A stretch of 64,000 nt of DNA from Pyropia yezoensis (Eukaryota > Rhodophyta > Bangiophyceae > Bangiales > Bangiaceae): positions 34,138,894 through 34,202,893 of the forward strand of contig CM020618.1 in assembly GCA_009829735.1 (NCBI GenBank), in the 5' to 3' direction. Below the pieces are notes generated by a model, which worked only from the letters and a program-made list of their open reading frames with translations, did no database searches and was not told the origin of the DNA. The translations under genes and the position numbers were made by a program. Below, in pieces: positions 28,303-40,199 of the stretch. Position 1 is the stretch's first letter. Every line of letters starts with the position of its first letter.

Positions 28303-30394
28303 GTGAGCTCAACGCCACCGAAGAACCTGCCTCCCCCAAGTCGGGTGGAGCAGGAATCCTTTGAGAATCTTCGGGACCTTCTGCTGAAGCCCCCCATCTT
28401 GGCTATTCCCAGGTTGGGAGGCCGCTACATCCTGGATGTGGACGCTAGCTACGACGAACTTGGTTGTGTGTTGCTTCAGCAGCAGCCGGACAAGGAGTAC
28501 TTGCCGGTGGGATACTTCAGCAAGGGGCTGAACTCGGCCGAGAAGAACTACGGAGTCACCGAGTTGGAAGGACTCGCAGTGGTGTGGGCGGTGACGTCAC
28601 TTCGTCACTACCTAGAGGGTGAGAAGTTCCTCATCCGCTGTGACCACCGCGCGTTGCAGTTCATCTTCAAGACGGATTGTACGAGCACTCGTCTCAACCG
28701 GTGGAGGGTGCGACTGGCACCCTTCAACTTGGATATTGAGTACCGACCTGGCAGGCAACATGCCCTTGCCGACGGCCTCTCTCGGGTACCTACCGAGGGG
28801 CTGGACACTAACCCAGTCGATGAGGACATCCCCATCGTAGGGGTAGTCACGCGCTCGGGTCAGGCGTTGAACCCCGAGGCGCCAGGGAACAAGAAGTACT
28901 TGCCCCTGTCCCTGGACGAGGTGGTGAAGGCCCAGGCCAAGGATCCCTTCTGCAAGTCGCAGAGGGATACACTGGATACAGTGGCGGAGACGCGGTTCTT
29001 CCTGGGAGACGATGGCCTCCTCATGAGGAGGGGGGTATTCCAGGGGACCGAACAACTTGTCGTCCCCGCATCCCTCAAGGACAGTATCCTTGAGAGGGAG
29101 CATAACGCTCCCACAGGTGGACACCTGGGGTCTAGTAAACTGTACCTGACCCTGAGGACCAGGTACGACTGGCCGTCCATGGTGGTGGACATCTACAGTT
29201 GGGTGGCTGCCTGCACAAGTTGTGCACAGAACCGTCTGATGGAACGGCGGCCTACTACGGCTATGCTATTGTTCCCGGCCAAGGAGCCCTTTGCCGCGTT
29301 GGCGATGGACATCCTTGGGCCACTGCCAGTGACCGAGGAGGGCAACCAGTACCTCCTGGTCATCTGTGACCGCTTCACGAAACTTACGCGAGCGATCCCA
29401 CTGGCAGAGATCACGGCCATGTCGGTGGTGTCAGCCTTCCTAGATCACTGGGTTGCCGCGTATGGCATTCCGGATAGTACACTATCGGGCACCGCAATTT
29501 GCGTCTGTACTGTTTCAGGGAGTGCTGGATATGTTGGGGGATAAGGCAAACTATGCCACCCCCTACCACCCACAAACTAATGGGCAGGTGGAGCGCTTCA
29601 ATAAAACTATTGTTCGGCAGCTGCGCCACTACGTGAGTGAGCACGTGAAAACGTGGGACCAATACATTTCTATTCTGACCACTGCCTACGATTCGCAGGT
29701 TCACTCATCTACCGGGGAAGTACCCCTCGCTTTTGTGACCCCCCGTCGCGTGCGGTCTATTGCCGTACGGCGGCCGCCCCCAACTAGGGAGGATGGTGGC
29801 AGGATGCCTACTCCTACTGAGAGGGAGGCGGAGTTCGCTGCTAGGCTTGAAAACCTCATCCCTAAAGTCAGGGCTGAGATGGACAAAGCACAAAAGCGCT
29901 ACAAGCGCACCTTTGACAAAAAGGTGCGCAACGCCAAGCATGTCCCCAAGCAGGGTGACTGGGTATTGGTCCACTCACACACCCCAACTGGGGGTAAGTT
30001 GGTATTCCAGACGAAGGGGCCGTACCAGGTCCTTCGTACTGATGGGCGGCGCTTCACCATCGAAAGTGACGATGGGGTCCGCACAGTGAACGGACAGGAC
30101 GTGGTCAAAGTTGCACCACCGCCTGCAGGCGACCCAGCTAGGGCGCGTGCGTTGGAAGCCTGGCGCCTCCCCTCACTGCCTGCGGCCAAACAGGGCCCGC
30201 AGGAGTACGTGTTCGATAAGTTCATCGACCACGGCTGGGATGAGGACACTGACCGCCTCATGTTGAGGGTGCGTTGGTTCAGCTACAAAGCCAAGGATGA
30301 TACGTGGGAATATGTGGAGGACCTTCCCGCTGAGAAGGTCCGGGCATACTGTGCCCGGAATGAGATAGACCCTAACAGCCCCCCCTCAATGTGA
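28303..30394 (+). pseudogene. pol: RNase H, integrase and chromodomain of the outer chromovirus, frameshifted
   Basis: RNase H (ILDVDASYDELGCVLLQ, VTELEGLAVVWAV, CDHRALQFIF) and the integrase zinc finger (H-x6-H, CTSC) plus first Asp (LAMDILGPLPV) are in one frame to about 29485. The frame then shifts: after YGIPDSTLSG the homologous continuation APQFASVLFQ...YHPQTNGQVERFNKT is in the next frame, to 30394. The C-terminus has VFDKFIDHGWDEDT...LRVRWFSYKAKDDTWEYVEDL, a chromodomain. The usual D of the second catalytic motif falls at the frameshift. Not functional as it stands. Confidence 0.9.
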
Positions 30395-30505
30395 GGGAAG
30401 GCTGAGTAACATTGCCAAGAGAGTGCTTCAAGTCGAAGTGGTACGCAGAGTGGCTTTCAACTAAAGCCCTTACCCTCACACTCTCACAACAAAGGCAGCT
30501 GCCAA

Positions 30506-32620
30506 CTAGGCATGCATGCTAGACTCTCCAACCCCACGGCCCTCGCCCTCACGTGGAGGCGAGCGGCGAGACCCCCGGCGATAACGCTCCCCACCAGTCG
30601 GAGGGACCGGTGGCTCCAAGTCGGACCCGTCGCGCCCCTCACGGTCGCGCAAGTGGCGACGACCGCGGCTGCACTTCTGCTTAGTCTTGCGCGCAAGTTG
30701 GCGACGCAGATGCCGGACCGACTCCGACTCTGACGGAGTCGAGGACTCCGAGACGGAGTAAGACAACTCGTCCTCGGACACGGAGGGAGAGCGCCGCGAG
30801 CGTCGGCGACGACGGCGGGGAGGCGAGTATGCCCGGCTCGCACGACGTTTGCCACGCCCAAGTGGGGCTGGCTGGGGCATAATAGCCCCAATGCGAGCCA
30901 ACTCGGCCTTCATAAACTCCGCCACCGACTCGCAACTCGCGGTCGCCACTGCAGTACGAACGCGCTCCTCAAGTTGAGGAGTCTCGGAAGTTTGAAGGGT
31001 TGCGGTCGACGCGGCCAACCAGGAAATGGTGCGCACCAACGTGGTGATCATCATCTCTGAGGTTAGAGGCGTGGGTGGTAACACCAACTTGGGGTATACC
31101 GTCAGGAGGGTGGCCCCCAAGTTCGGGGACACCGGAGTGGACGACTCAACGGCCACGCTAATCGGGATGTTCCCGTGCGGCTGGTAGGGGACAGGAGGAA
31201 GCGGAGAGGCACGCCGAGGTGGCGGGACCCGGGTGTAACTGCGACCCCAACTTGGGGCCCCCGCAGTGGGTTGAGTCATATGGTCATCATGTGAGGGCAC
31301 GGCCATAACTATGGCCTTGTCCGGGGGTGGCGCAGTGTGGCGATCCACCCCCGGGGCATACGGGTAGTCCCCGATGCCCAACCCCTCTCGTAGGACCACA
31401 CGGCCGTCGTGAAGTTCACGAGCGACCCATACGAACTGGCGAAGTGCGCCATCGTCCTTGGGCCCACGAGTGGGGCGGCGCAACTTGTGCTCGATGCTCT
31501 CCCACTCGATAAACTTGTGGAGGCGGAGCATCTCCTCAAGTAGAGTGAGTTGTCCTGATGAGCACCCCTCAGCAACTAGCTGAGGGGTGAGCTGTTCCAA
31601 ACCTTGGATAAGCCGGAGGGGGAGATGCCAGAGCATCCCCCGCCGCTGAACACAAGACACCCAGGTCGACATGACCTCGAGGAGCCACTGGGTGGCCAAC
31701 ATGGCCCACACCAGGTGATCAGGGCCAGCCGTCAACATGACGGAGCCGAAGTGGTCAAGCAACCGTGGCAGCAATGCCGGGAACTCGTAGGGGACCTCAA
31801 CTTGAGGCCACCACTCGGGCTTCTTCGGATAGGACTGCTCCTTACTGGCAGCAGACTGCTGAGGAAACTCAAGTTGAGCCGAGGTCACCAAGTAGGGACC
31901 TCGCCGGAAGTCGTTCTCCATCCGCACATCAAAGTGATGAGTGTGCGGATCGGCCTCGTGAAGGTACGGGGGGCGAGCTGCCACCGCGTCCCAAGTAAAG
32001 GTCGGCAAGTCGCCGGGACCCGGGATAGTTCCCCCGCGGTCCACCATGGCCTTGGCCCGCTGTACGTCTTCGACCTCCTCGTCGTCCAGGAAGGCAAACT
32101 GGTCCGTCCTGAAGCCGGCAGGGAACCCGACCCTATGGGGATACTTCTCCCGTAGGCGGTCCCATACCCGACCCATCGCTGCGCCAAGTCGGCCACAGCG
32201 AAGAACAGTCAACCCCTCCTCATATAGAAGCCAAGCGGGGTAAAACCACCGCCCCAAGGCCTCACGCGGGACCACTTGTCCCGCCTCCGGGGGAGATCCC
32301 GCCGTCAACCCAAAGCCGGGTGACTCGGGAGTCCCATCCCCCGGAGCGATCGCAGAGTCCCCGCCGGAAGTCCCGGCGGGCGCTGCACCGCAGGAGGTGT
32401 TCTCCATGCGTTCGTCGAGAGAGTCCGTCTCCACCCCCGGGGTCGCCATGGCTCTCCCCAAGGTGGGGAGAGACGCCCTGGCTACAGCGCCACGAGACCC
32501 GCCTCGAGTTGAGGGGGACTCGGATCGTGGGTAGACGGGTGGCCTCCCCAGCGTGGGGCGGCCCAGTGGAAGGTGAAGGGGCGGTGGTGGTGATGGTGAA
32601 GTGCGAACCGGGGAGAGCAA
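30506..32620 (-). CDS. Antisense ORF of the outer chromovirus, unknown accessory protein
   Basis: A 704-codon frame antisense to pol. The likely start is the ATG at 32446 (MATPGVETDSL), giving 646 residues. The core has PPYL (217), EVPYEFPALLPRLL (275), DHFGSV (289), SCVQRRGMLWHLPLRLI (322) and LLEEMLRLHKFIEW (360). This matches the inner element's antisense protein in order and spacing (PPYL, YFGSV, SVRRQGRLFHLP, FEALLAVHDAVNW). The C-terminus is basic and Ser/Arg-rich (PRRRRRRSRRS, SVSESSTPSESES), like an RNA- or DNA-binding or nuclear-localised tail. It is intact although the host element's pol is broken. No known family is recognised. Confidence 0.7.
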   Translation of the reverse strand: MLSPVRTSPSPPPPLHLPLGRPTLGRPPVYPRSESPSTRGGSRGAVARASLPTLGRAMATPGVETDSLDERMENTSCGAAPAGTSGGDSAIAPGDGTPESPGFGLTAGSPPEAGQVVPREALGRWFYPAWLLYEEGLTVLRCGRLGAAMGRVWDRLREKYPHRVGFPAGFRTDQFAFLDDEEVEDVQRAKAMVDRGGTIPGPGDLPTFTWDAVAARPPYLHEADPHTHHFDVRMENDFRRGPYLVTSAQLEFPQQSAASKEQSYPKKPEWWPQVEVPYEFPALLPRLLDHFGSVMLTAGPDHLVWAMLATQWLLEVMSTWVSCVQRRGMLWHLPLRLIQGLEQLTPQLVAEGCSSGQLTLLEEMLRLHKFIEWESIEHKLRRPTRGPKDDGALRQFVWVARELHDGRVVLREGLGIGDYPYAPGVDRHTAPPPDKAIVMAVPSHDDHMTQPTAGAPSWGRSYTRVPPPRRASPLPPVPYQPHGNIPISVAVESSTPVSPNLGATLLTVYPKLVLPPTPLTSEMMITTLVRTISWLAASTATLQTSETPQLEERVRTAVATASCESVAEFMKAELARIGAIMPQPAPLGRGKRRASRAYSPPRRRRRRSRRSPSVSEDELSYSVSESSTPSESESVRHLRRQLARKTKQKCSRGRRHLRDREGRDGSDLEPPVPPTGGERYRRGSRRSPPREGEGRGVGESSMHA

Positions 32621-32774
32621 GCTGCCGACTGGGCAAGCTTGAGGAGAGGGGCGGTCAACGTGACCGCCTCCACATCCACGTTACGTACTCAAGGGGGGAC
32701 AGCAGGTCGCGCCCCCAACGCCGAGACGTGCGTTTACGCACCCCCTCACAGGGCCGACCGGGTCAGTCGGAACT

Positions 32775-32787
32775 GAGGAGAGGGGAG
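32775..32787 (+). promoter_or_regulatory. Polypurine tract, outer element
   Basis: GAGGAGAGGGGAG directly precedes the 3' LTR start TGTGG. Confidence 0.8.
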
Positions 32788-33256
32788 TGTGGCAGTATTG
32801 ACCCCCAGGTACGGGGGCGACACGTGCCATGCAAGGGGCGGCAGGCCACTAGCCTGATCCGTTCCTCCCCCTGCATTTGGGTCCGTATTCCCTAAGTTTG
32901 GGATAGTTAGCTTAGTAGTAAATCCAACTTGGATTTGAGGGTTTTCTGCATTTATCGTCTTGAATTTTCGTGTGGCCCGGTGGGCAGGTGCTGGGGTGGG
33001 AGATTCTGAGTGGCGAGATTCTGAGGGGACCCTGGGGGGATAAGGGGAGGGACAGCGGGGCTTGGCCCTGCGTCCCCGTCCCGACCAAGAAACTGTTGGA
33101 CCACACACCATCCTCTTGTTTGTCAGTGGGGGGTTTGCCCCACAACAGGGACAGAGTGTGTGCGACTTTCACTTCTTCCGGTTCCCCCGACACCGGAGGC
33201 AGCCCTCGAACACCGCCCCAACTTGGGTGCCGTGTGTGTAAGTGGTTTTTGCCACA
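32788..33256 (+). repeat. 3' LTR of the outer chromovirus
   Basis: 469 bp, matching 13061-13530 with about ten differences including one G-run length change. GGGCG, the second copy of the target duplication, follows it. Confidence 0.96.
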
Positions 33257-33830
33257 GGGCGTGCGCACGAAAGGAGTGCAGCCCAAGTTTGTCCCAAACG
33301 AAGGTGTCCGGCGTGCGGCGCCTAGTGCGCTGCCTCAGCCGGCCCCAGACACCAGTCGGTCCGCAGGTCCGCGAGGCCTGTAGGCACGGATCGATCGAGT
33401 CGACCAAATTGGCCAGCCGGCTAGCCAGTCACATCGCTGCAATGCTGCAGCGAGGACGCTCTAACGGACTTGCGAGCTGTGGCAGATGTGGCTCGTCATG
33501 GGTGCTGACGGTGGCGCCTTTCGACAGGCCATGATAGGCTGTCGATGGCTGCTGTCGTGCGGCCGGCAGACACCGAGAGACAGCGGCTGACTCATCTTGA
33601 GCCTGGAAGGTACACCGCGTCATGCCCCACAATACAAGGAATTGATCAATGTTGCCAGGAGTTGGTTCGGCAGGATCTGTAGGGAGAGGTCTTAGTAGTT
33701 TTCCCTTAGATACCGTGTAATTATCCCTTAGATACCGCCAAGTGTTTGAAGCGCTTTTGGCATCGCCAGGTAGCACCTCCAAGGCAGGCGCGGCGGACGG
33801 TGGCTCAAAGGCGGGTTTTGCAATGGAGGA

Positions 33831-36800
33831 ATGACTCATCGACTTTCCTCCGTACGCAGACGCCGCAGGGGCCGGCCGCCCCGAGGTCAGGTCAACGTCA
33901 GCATATCCGAGTGCCTCGTCGCCGCCGCTGCGGATGCCAGTGTGTTTCATGGCGCGTGCCTGGACACAGGCACGGAGCGGACTGTGATTGGATGCCAGCA
34001 GGCAGCTGCCTACGCGCGCTTTACTGGCAGCGAGCTGCACATGGCGGAGCCACAGAAGGCCGCCTTTCGCTTCAGTGGATTGGACTACCCCAGCCTGGGT
34101 TTGTTGTGCATCCATCTGCCGTTAGGTGACGACCTCTTCCTACCCATGGATGTGGACGTGGTCGACGTTAACGTACCTTTCTTGTATGGCCTCGACGCTT
34201 TGGACGCGAACAAGATGCACGTCAACAAAAATTCCATTGAGCTGGTATGCGTCGCCTTCAAGGTATCAGTCCCCGTCATGCGCAAGTAAGGGCACGTCTT
34301 CCTGAAGTGGAGCCGAGACACTCTATTCACCATGGTGGAGGTGGAGCGTCTGCATCGTCAATTTTGTCACCTATCACCTGAGCGTTTGTTTGCCTTGCTG
34401 CGTCAGGCACATGACCCGCAAGCCAACAAGGAGACCCTTGAACGTCTGGAGGAAGTGACCGCGTCGTGTGACACGTGTCAACTACTCGCTAAGGAGCCGA
34501 CTCGGTTCCGCGTGTCGCTGCCTTCGGAGGACATTGTGTTCACTAGGACGGTGATGTTCGACCTTATGTGGCTGGAAAGTGAGCCTATTCTGCATGTGGT
34601 GGACAAGGATACGGGCTTCAACGCGGCGGCATTTACGCGCGACGGTAAAACAGCCGACTCTGCATGGAACGTGTACCCCCGCATCTGGGTCTGCCCCAAT
34701 CCTGGGCGCTCGGACGCGATGAACACGGACCAGGGGCCACAGCTGACGTCAGCAAAGTGACGGGCGCTGCTGCAAGCCGTGGGAAAGAAGCACATTGAGT
34801 CGGGCATTGAGTCCCACAACGCTCTGGGATCTGGTGAACGCTTCGATTCATATCCTAGGCAGATCTACCGCCGCGTGCGGGCCGACCATCCAACGCTGCC
34901 GGCGGAGCACGCGCTCTCCCTCGCCGTCTCCGCAATGAACAACACCGTTGGACCAGCTCGGCTTGTGCCGACTCTGCTTGTGCTCGGTGTTGTCCCACGC
35001 ATTTCGATTTGCCATGTTGACCTGCCGGCACCAAAAGTGCGACTCGAGGCGATGAGGACGGCACGGGACGAGATGCTGCGAACCGTTGCAAGAGCCCGAT
35101 TGCGAAAAGCCCTCCGCACGCGTGTGCCGCGAGCCACCGACGCGGACGTTTCTGCCGGCATGGCGGTGCTGGTGTTTCGTGAGAAACCGGTCAACTGCTG
35201 GGTGGGGCCATACACGATCATTATGGCGGAAGTCAAGCACGTCTGGCTTGACGTGGACGGCAACCTCCAGCTGTTTTCAATCGATAAGGTGAAGTGGTAT
35301 CACCACAGCTCTGTTCCTGGTGCTGATGGGGATGGAAGCGACCCAACGCCTCCAGGCGGACCTGACATCTCAGCGCCACCCCTACAACATGAAGGGGAAC
35401 TGTCTGTGCGCGAGGTGGGCGATGAGGAGCTGGACCAGCTGATGTATGCCAGACATACTGGAGAGCAGCTGCTGTCCGATATCAGCGCTGGACTTCACAC
35501 CTTCTCACACACCGAACCGCCCCCTTAGAACATTTCGAGCGTCAGCTCAACGGGAAGTGGACGGCCTGCTGGCCCACGGCGCAATGAGAGTCGTCAAGAA
35601 GCGATCCTTGCCCAAGGATGCAATCATTGTCGGAGGTCGTTTCGTCACTTAAGCACGTCGGATCCCCTAAAGAGCAACCAAAGTCACGCTACGTTGCGCA
35701 AGAAAACGAGGATCGAGATAAGATATTTGTGGTGCACAACCTTTCGACGTTGCGACAGCGCTCAACGACGATCGTGGTGTCCACCAGTGCGGTGCGCGGA
35801 CTGCGGCTTCTTGCGCATGACGTGAACGAGTCATACCTCCAAAGCATGGAGAAGATGACCCGTGACGTCTACTTGCAGCCAAGAGCGGATGACCGCGAGT
35901 ACTTTGCGGTCAGCGAGGACGAGGTGCTACACCTGGTACGACCTCTTTACGGGACTCGCGACGCTGGGGATTACTGGGCCGTGACGTTCATTGCCCATGT
36001 GGAGGGTGATCTGGGAATGGCGCCTACAACAGGAGATCCTGCGCTGTTCATACTGAACGGAGCAGACTACCTGGACGGTCTGCTGGGCGCATATGTCGAC
36101 AACAGCATACTTGGCGGCAACGAGACCTTCCAGAAGCTGACCAGACAGCACTAGATCAGTTCGATGCCAAGCCCCGGCAGTGGGACAACTTTGAGTTCCT
36201 CGGCGTCACAATCACTTCCATCCGAGGCCTTCATTAGTGCATCAAGCTGAACCAGGTGGACTACATCGAAGCCCTGAGCTTTCTGGGTCTGTCAGCGACG
36301 TGCGACAAGTTTGCGTCCGTGCGCGCCTCTGTCGCTTTGCTCTTGCACACCCGACCGTACTTGTGTTGCGCGATCAACCACGCGGCCCAAGCCATTCCCC
36401 AGTCGTACTGCAAGCGGCATGTACTGGAGCTCAATGGCTCAAGCCACTCCCAAGTCGTACTGCAAGCGGCGTCTACTGCAGCTCAATGGCTATCAAGCGC
36501 GCTCAGAACACAAGCGATTGGACAATGCTGTACCGTCCTCTCCGACGTGGGTCGCTACGGCTGAAGGTGTAAGCAGATGCCTCGTTTGCGTCTAACGATG
36601 ACGGGTCGTCCCAGCTGGGCTACTTGATTTGGCTGTGCGACGATCGCAGCGCCTGTCATGTGCTGGCTTACTCGAGATAAAAGTCACGCCGAGTGGTGCG
36701 TTCTATTATAGCGGGCGAGGTGTGCGCATTTGCCAACGCATTGGACGACGCTTTTGTTACCAAGCATGACTGGAAGCGTATCTTCCACCACCACATCCCG

Positions 36801-37106
36801 CTGATCATGCTGACGGACTCCAGGCAGCTGTTCGAAGTCATCACGCGCGCCTCGCATTCGACTGAGCAGCCACTTATGATAGGCGTGGCGGCTGCTCGAG
36901 AGGCGTACAACAACCAGAATACATCCAACGTCGGCCTGCTCAAGTCCGAGCACAACGCCGCTGACGGGCTGACAAAAGCACATCACTGCGCTGCATTCGA
37001 GCGCATCTTGACTACCGGGGAGAGCGACAACCCCGTGCAGCAGTGGATCATCCGTGCAGCCGTCGTCCCCAAGCCCACTGAGGAGGAACGGGGGGAGTGT
37101 GGCTAA
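33831..37106 (+). pseudogene. pol: Decayed Ty1/copia retrotransposon pol
   Basis: Domains are in copia order (protease, integrase, RT, RNase H). Protease: ACLDTGTERTVIG (about 33957). After an in-frame TAA (34287) comes GHVFLKW, then the integrase zinc finger (LHRQFCHLSPERL...CDTCQ, from about 34350) and VMFDLMWL. An in-frame TGA lies at 34758, and the integrase C-part runs to 35528. RT is split over two frames: FRASAQREVDGLL (about 35537), then KSRYVAQ, DVNESYLQS, RPLYGTRDAGDYW and GAYVDNSILGG, where the usual YVDD is YVDN. RNase H is broken but ends with LTDSRQLFEV and SEHNAADGLTK (36810-36990). A purine tract and TGTGGC at 37096 probably mark the 3' LTR start. I could not find a matching 5' LTR. 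The 33262-33830 stretch may be gag debris. Confidence 0.85.
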
Positions 37107-40100
37107 TTCAACCGTGGCTGCAGTGCATTTGCGGCTGCGGCAATGGACTGTTGGATGCTGACCAATAGTTGCGCCGGATTGGACGACGTCGATAGTTGCG
37201 TATCACACGGGTGGCTGATGGGCGCGTTCAGCGCGAGAGTTTTTGCATCGACGGCGTGCTGGCCGTGCCCTGCCTGCCTGTCGGCGACCACGTGGAGAGT
37301 GCTGCTCGTGCGTATCTCTGGCTCGTTGCGTGCGCGCACCTGCGTTTTTGTGCGTTCGCGAGGGGGGGGGGCTTGGCCTGAGCCTGTGTGGGTGCGCCCG
37401 CATGACTGAGGGTGCCATGCGTGCACGGGTGCCCCTGTCAGCGTGCGTGCGTGCGCGTGGAATGTGGGGTTGTGCCGGCTCGTACATGAGGGTGGGCACA
37501 GGGCGCTGAAGGGACGATTGCGTGAGAGAGACATAGCATCAGCGAAGAAGACAAACCCTTCGGATTTGTTGTGTCAGGGGCGTGCTCGGACGTCGGCCAC
37601 CTCCATCGCACGGCTCCACGGTCGTACACAGGCCGGGGGTCTCTTGCCCATATTGCCAATACTTCCACAGACTCGCCTGAGCTGGAGAAAGAGGATCGGG
37701 TGCCATGCACTTACGAGATTTGTGTTTTGATTTGGGACGCTTTTGAATTTTGATTAGAGTATCCAGTGACATCTAAGAAGTTTAAACATTTGAATATTTC
37801 CTGCTTGGCATGTATCTATCTGGCATGCGGTGCAGAGAGCGGCGTGTAGGACTGACGTTTTTGGACCTCCAGGAGGAACACTTCAGCGGACACATGCAAT
37901 GATGGAGAGAGAGCGCACAGGGGGTGAGGAGGGGGCATGATTTTTTTAACGGTGTGTGATGGCGGCGTCGGCGTGCGGCTTCCTCGGGCAGCTCTCGCAG
38001 ATGACTCAAGGAAAACGACGCGAGAAAAGTGAGAGCGAAGTGAGGGGTTGGGAGTGCTTTTCAATGTAGAAATAGGTGAGGCTTTGTGGGGAGCGGGGGC
38101 GTGGGGTGTGCTTGCGTGGGATGCGGCCGTCCCGCCGCCTGTCGCACGCTGACGACGCCGTCGTGCTCCGAGGGCATCACCTGGGTTATCCGGGGAAGGT
38201 CATCACGGCGAGCCAGACACGGCTGGCTCGCCTCGGACACGCGCTCCTCGAATCGGGGGTGGTGGTGCTGACAGAGCGGCCTACGTAGCCGCTCAACGGC
38301 AGAAAGATGCTGGCCTACGGCGCGTAGGGCGAACAGGAATGCCTCTGGGGAACAGCCTGGAGGAGGGGGGAAGGGGGATGAGAGGGGACGAAGGTGGGGT
38401 GGCTGTCCGAACTCGTACGAACACATACCTGCGGACGTGTCAACGCCTCTCGGTGGGTTGGCGGGAGAACGGGGGCCTCCCCGCATGCGTGATGCGTGGG
38501 GGCGACTGGGGTGCCGTGGATGAAGAGCATGAGAATGAACAAAATGGACAGTGAGAGAGGGGGCGGGTGCGGGGGCGGACCGTCGGGCGTAGCCCAGGTG
38601 GCTAGATGGTGACGGGAGGTGACTATCCGAAACCTAGCCGAGGCCAACATGTGCTCCCAAAGTCGATAATATATTCATGCTTCATGCCTTTATTTTACGG
38701 TGGTCGCGTTCATGAGGTGAAAGTGTTATCCCAAGGATTTTATCGTCTGATGACCGACGACGTTGGTATGCTGCGGGCCATCCGTTAGCAGGTTTGGCCA
38801 GGATAGGTCGAGAGCTCGGCACCAGGTCCCCACTTTAACAGAGAGGTCACATTCTATTGGCCGGCTGAATTGGGAATCACCTATGTGCATCGTCGCAAAA
38901 ACGTACTACCCATACTGGCGCTTCTTCCTGTACAGAGCCGTACTGTGAGGCCGACCAGTAGGCACCCAGCACGACCTCAGATGAGTCCGAAGGCTGCTCT
39001 GTGCTGCGTGGCGACGCCGAGGGCTTTAAGTCTCATGAAACCCCGGACCCTCCGTTCCAGCCCGCGGGCAGGTCGAGCGGGTGGTTCGACCGCCTCTCAG
39101 AGACTTCAACGCAGGCTACAAGTGAAAAGTTGCAGGTTACAAGTGCACTGTCGGACGAGAGCTTGGCCCTTCAAGTCTTTACGATTTCAAGACGGGCCAC
39201 CCCCACCTGTCATACTTCCAGATACAGGAAGTCGCCGCGGGTTGCGGGAAGGATCCCTCCATGAGCGCTGGCCCCTCCCGCCCTCGCCAGGGCCCTGGCA
39301 CGAGACGGCACAGGAAAGGGCCTTCTACGTGTCACGAATACAAATTGAGCCGTCAGCGCTCCGCGCGGCAGCCAGGCTCCGATGAGGTCTCCAGGCATCC
39401 GCGGATGGGACCAATCACTGGCGTGAATTTGAACTTTCGCATCGGCAGCGCAGCGCGCAGCCAATATGTGCTCTTTTCCTGTGCTCGCTTCCCGCGCTCT
39501 CGACCCGCCGACGCGGCCCAAAGAATGCATCAGGGGGTGTGGCGCGGTCTCCAGCGGGTGGCTGTCGGACGTCTATCCGACCATGCGCGTCCCGCACGGG
39601 GCACGCGTTGGCGCTGCTGGTCAACCCTCTCGCCTCCCTTCCCGACACCCCAGAGGCCCGACCACGCCCCTCCCCCCCCCGCCCCCAGACTGGGGCGCGC
39701 GCGTACGGCTGGCCACTCAGCGCTCCCCCCCCCCCCCGCCCCCTGGGTGGGTGAGCGGGGTAAGGTGTGGGCGGGGGTCGCATCGGGGTGGGGGAAGAGG
39801 GACAAGAGAATGCCCGCGGGCAGCGTACCGCGGCCGCCGTGACGGGGGGGGGGTGGGGTGGGTTGAAGGCCACGAGTTGGGTTGGGTGCGGCGGGGCGGT
39901 GGGCGGGGGCGAATCGGACAGACTTAAACAGGCCACACCCGTAAGCCCACCGCCACCACCCGCGCTACCCGCCCCGTCGTCGCCGACCACATCTCTTCGA
40001 CTCCTTCCTCCTCTGCTGCGGCGGTGGTCGCTCCCTCGCCCCTTCCAGATTCACCCTACCCCGCCTCCTTTTTATCAGCCGCCGCCTCTTCCCTCTTCAC

Positions 40101-40199
40101 TCCCCCACGGCGCCTTTTTTCCGCGTCTCGGCCGTGGCCGTCACCGCGCTTGCGCTGCGCCTTTCGTTTTTTTTTTCCGTGCAGAGCGTCTCCGCTGTC
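37107..40199. other. Gene-free region right of the copia remnant
   Basis: Probably starts with copia LTR sequence (from 37096), whose end I could not place. A block at 38809-38890 recurs inverted at 61982-62063 (listed there). Frames such as 38076-38288 and 39261-39842 have no recognisable domain. From about 39640 the DNA is C/G-homopolymer-rich and then turns pyrimidine-rich (40085 onward). Confidence 0.45.
38809..38890 (+). repeat. 82-bp dispersed repeat, copy 1
   Basis: Matches the reverse complement of 61982-62063 with roughly six to eight differences over 82 bp. The shared core includes CGAGAGCTCGGCACCAGGTC and CACATTCTATTGGCCGGCTG. Neither copy is in a gene. Confidence 0.85.

Larger units (their letters stand above)
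13061..33256 (+). mobile_element. Outer Ty3/gypsy chromovirus carrying a nested second chromovirus
   Basis: LTRs at 13061-13530 and 32788-33256 start TGTGGCA and end TGCCACA. The flanking duplication GGGCG is perfect (13056-13060 and 33257-33261). The LTR pair shows about ten differences by eye. Internal order is primer-binding site, gag, pol (protease, RT, RNase H, integrase, chromodomain), an antisense ORF, and polypurine tract. Its gag is split by the inner element at 13903. Removing that element and one AACGT copy leaves about 9.4 kb. Pol has an in-frame TGA (28300) and a frameshift (about 29485), so it is defective. It inserted about 160 bp downstream of the hAT remnant. Confidence 0.96.

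Noticed and set aside
33429-34115. Minus-strand 228-codon ORF opposite the copia protease
   Set aside because: The plus strand carries the aspartic-protease motif and the copia order; the minus frame has no domain.
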